Positions 14,086 to 15,249 of a stretch of 15,249 nucleotides of DNA are shown piece after piece; within the stretch, counting starts at the first letter, position 1, and each line of letters starts with the position of its first letter. The stretch lies in assembly GCA_936941515.1 (NCBI GenBank), contig CAKZJI010000021.1, positions 1 to 15,249 on the forward strand, read 5' to 3'. A program made the position numbers and the translations under genes. Below the pieces are notes generated by a model. It had not been told where the DNA came from. It worked only from the letters and a program-made list of their open reading frames with translations, and did no database searches. This DNA is from an uncultured Propionibacteriaceae bacterium. Its GTDB lineage: Bacteria; Actinomycetota; Actinomycetes; Propionibacteriales; Propionibacteriaceae.

Positions 14086-15249
14086 TACTTCTTCTCCAGA
14101 CTCCAGCGCGCCCCGTCGGGGGTGTCGGTGATGGTCAGCCCAGCCTCAGCCAGGGTGTCCCGGATGGCGTCGGCCCTGGCCCAGTCCTTGACGGCCCGGG
14201 CCTCGGCGCGCTGTGTCAGCAGCGTCGCCACCAGATGGTCCACCACTGGGCTCAGATCGTCGCCCGCCGCCGACCCCGCCCAGGGGGCCTGGTGGGGATT
14301 GATGCCTAGGATCCTGGTCATCTCCATGACGGTGGCATACAGGTCTGCGACGTCCCCGTGCTCCGTGATGGCCCGGTTACCGGCCCGCACCGCCTCGAAC
14401 AGGGCGGCGACGGCGGTGGGGGTCGCCAGGTCGTCGTCCATGGCCGCGGCGAATGCCTCCCACTGTGGACCGCCCACCTGGCCGCCGACGACGTCCAGCT
14501 CACGTGCGCTGCCCAGAAACGAATCGATGCGTTCGATGCCCTTCTCGGCCTCGGCCAGGGAGCCGCGGGTGGTCTCGTCGGCGGGGGAGAACTCGATCTG
14601 GCTGCGGTAGTGCGGGGCCAGCAGGAAGAACCGCACCGCGCGGGGGTCGAAGGCCTTCGTGACCTCTGAGATCAGGGCCGTGTTCCCCAGCGACTTGCTC
14701 ATCTTCTCGCCGGACATCGTCACCCAGGCGTTGTGCATCCAGATGCGGGCGAAGCCGCGCCCGGACCCGGCGGACTGGGCCAGCTCGTTCTCGTGATGCG
14801 GGAATCGCAGATCAATGCCACCGCCGTGGATATCGAAGGTGTCGCCCAGATATTTGCCCGCCATCGCGGAGCATTCGAGGTGCCAGCCGGGGCGTCCTCG
14901 ACCCCAGGGCGCAGGCCAAGAGGCGGTCTCGGGCTCAGTGTCTTTGCGGCCCTTCCAGAGGGCGAAGTCCCGTGGGTCGCGTTTGCCGCGCGGATCGGCG
15001 TCTTCGGCGGGGGCCATGTCCTCCACCCGCTGTCCCGACAACTCCCCATAGCGGGGCCAGGAGCACACGTCGAAGTACACATCCCCAGAGCCGTCCTCCG
15101 CCACATAGGCGTGGCCGCGTTCCAGCAGCGCCTCCACCAGCTCGATCATCTCGGGGATGTGGCCGGTGGCGCGGGGCTCGTAGCTGGGAGGAAGGCAACC
15201 GAGCGCCGCGTAGGCGTCGTGAAGCTCACGCTCGTACCGGTAGGCGTGG
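14085..15249 (-). CDS. cysS: Cysteinyl-tRNA synthetase, N-terminus beyond the window
   Basis: Class I synthetase that charges tRNA-Cys. The frame stays open to the window edge with family sequence ([20 protein letters not shown], then [20 protein letters not shown]), so the Met at 15149 is internal. About 388 residues are visible, and the HIGH motif and first zinc cysteine lie outside. Visible landmarks are [39 protein letters not shown] with the His/Glu zinc ligands, and EKMSKSLGN (KMSKS at 14691-14705). The helical anticodon domain and the short C-terminal extension are complete. The TAA stop overlaps the rlmB ATG. By comparison with the 461-residue E. coli enzyme about 70-90 residues are missing. 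Nothing unusual is seen in the visible part. Confidence 0.95.
   Translation of the reverse strand, partial: HAYRYERELHDAYAALGCLPPSYEPRATGHIPEMIELVEALLERGHAYVAEDGSGDVYFDVCSWPRYGELSGQRVEDMAPAEDADPRGKRDPRDFALWKGRKDTEPETASWPAPWGRGRPGWHLECSAMAGKYLGDTFDIHGGGIDLRFPHHENELAQSAGSGRGFARIWMHNAWVTMSGEKMSKSLGNTALISEVTKAFDPRAVRFFLLAPHYRSQIEFSPADETTRGSLAEAEKGIERIDSFLGSARELDVVGGQVGGPQWEAFAAAMDDDLATPTAVAALFEAVRAGNRAITEHGDVADLYATVMEMTRILGINPHQAPWAGSAAGDDLSPVVDHLVATLLTQRAEARAVKDWARADAIRDTLAEAGLTITDTPDGARWSLEKK

Noticed and set aside
13732..14610. 292-residue plus-strand frame opposite rlmB and cysS
   Set aside because: It spans the junction of two real minus-strand genes and has no family features; its composition is that of antisense DNA.
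1..15249. Mobile element, CRISPR array, tRNA or rRNA
   Set aside because: No transposase or integrase motif, long terminal repeats, regularly spaced repeats or tRNA-like cloverleaf was found by eye on either strand.

Overview
The window is high-GC with dense, often overlapping genes, and every protein looks actinobacterial. The cysS-rlmB pair, the long form of glyA and the DUF2207 protein suggest Propionibacteriales, but this taxonomic guess rests on remembered family features only.

Layout. (1) Positions 3-1295 (+): the C-terminal part of a DUF2207 membrane protein. Its 5' end looks rearranged, because positions 99-230 read on the opposite strand match a conserved piece of an acyl-CoA synthetase (FadD). 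(2) Positions 1296-1402: a leader with three inverted repeats. (3) Positions 1403-10083 (+): seven genes in one tightly coupled operon. They are a COG4671 (MurG-like) glycosyltransferase, two GT4 glycosyltransferases, an MsbA-type ABC exporter, two different APH-fold phosphotransferases and a UDP-glucose 6-dehydrogenase. Each start codon overlaps the preceding stop. (4) A hairpin at 10080-10108 overlaps the stop codons of two convergent genes. (5) On the minus strand are glyA (serine hydroxymethyltransferase) and, overlapping its 3' end, a small membrane-anchored protein with an Asp-rich tail. (6) On the plus strand is a two-TM protein of unknown function, divergent from glyA. (7) On the minus strand are rlmB (23S rRNA 2'-O-methyltransferase) and cysS (cysteinyl-tRNA synthetase), the latter cut by the window end.

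How the genes fit together. The seven-gene operon is the accessory system of interest. The dehydrogenase would supply UDP-glucuronate, three glycosyltransferases would build a glycan or glycolipid, and the ABC exporter would flip or export it. The two kinases have an unusual Gln in the Brenner motif, as I recall from maltokinases, and may phosphorylate a sugar, glycoside or carrier. No Wzx/Wzy, chain-length regulator, initiating phosphoglycosyltransferase or ABC-2 O-antigen exporter is present. The product is therefore probably a small glycolipid or glycoside rather than a classical capsule, which is an inference. The remaining genes are housekeeping (one-carbon metabolism, translation) or small membrane proteins of unknown role. 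No tRNA, rRNA, CRISPR array, transposase or integrase was seen.
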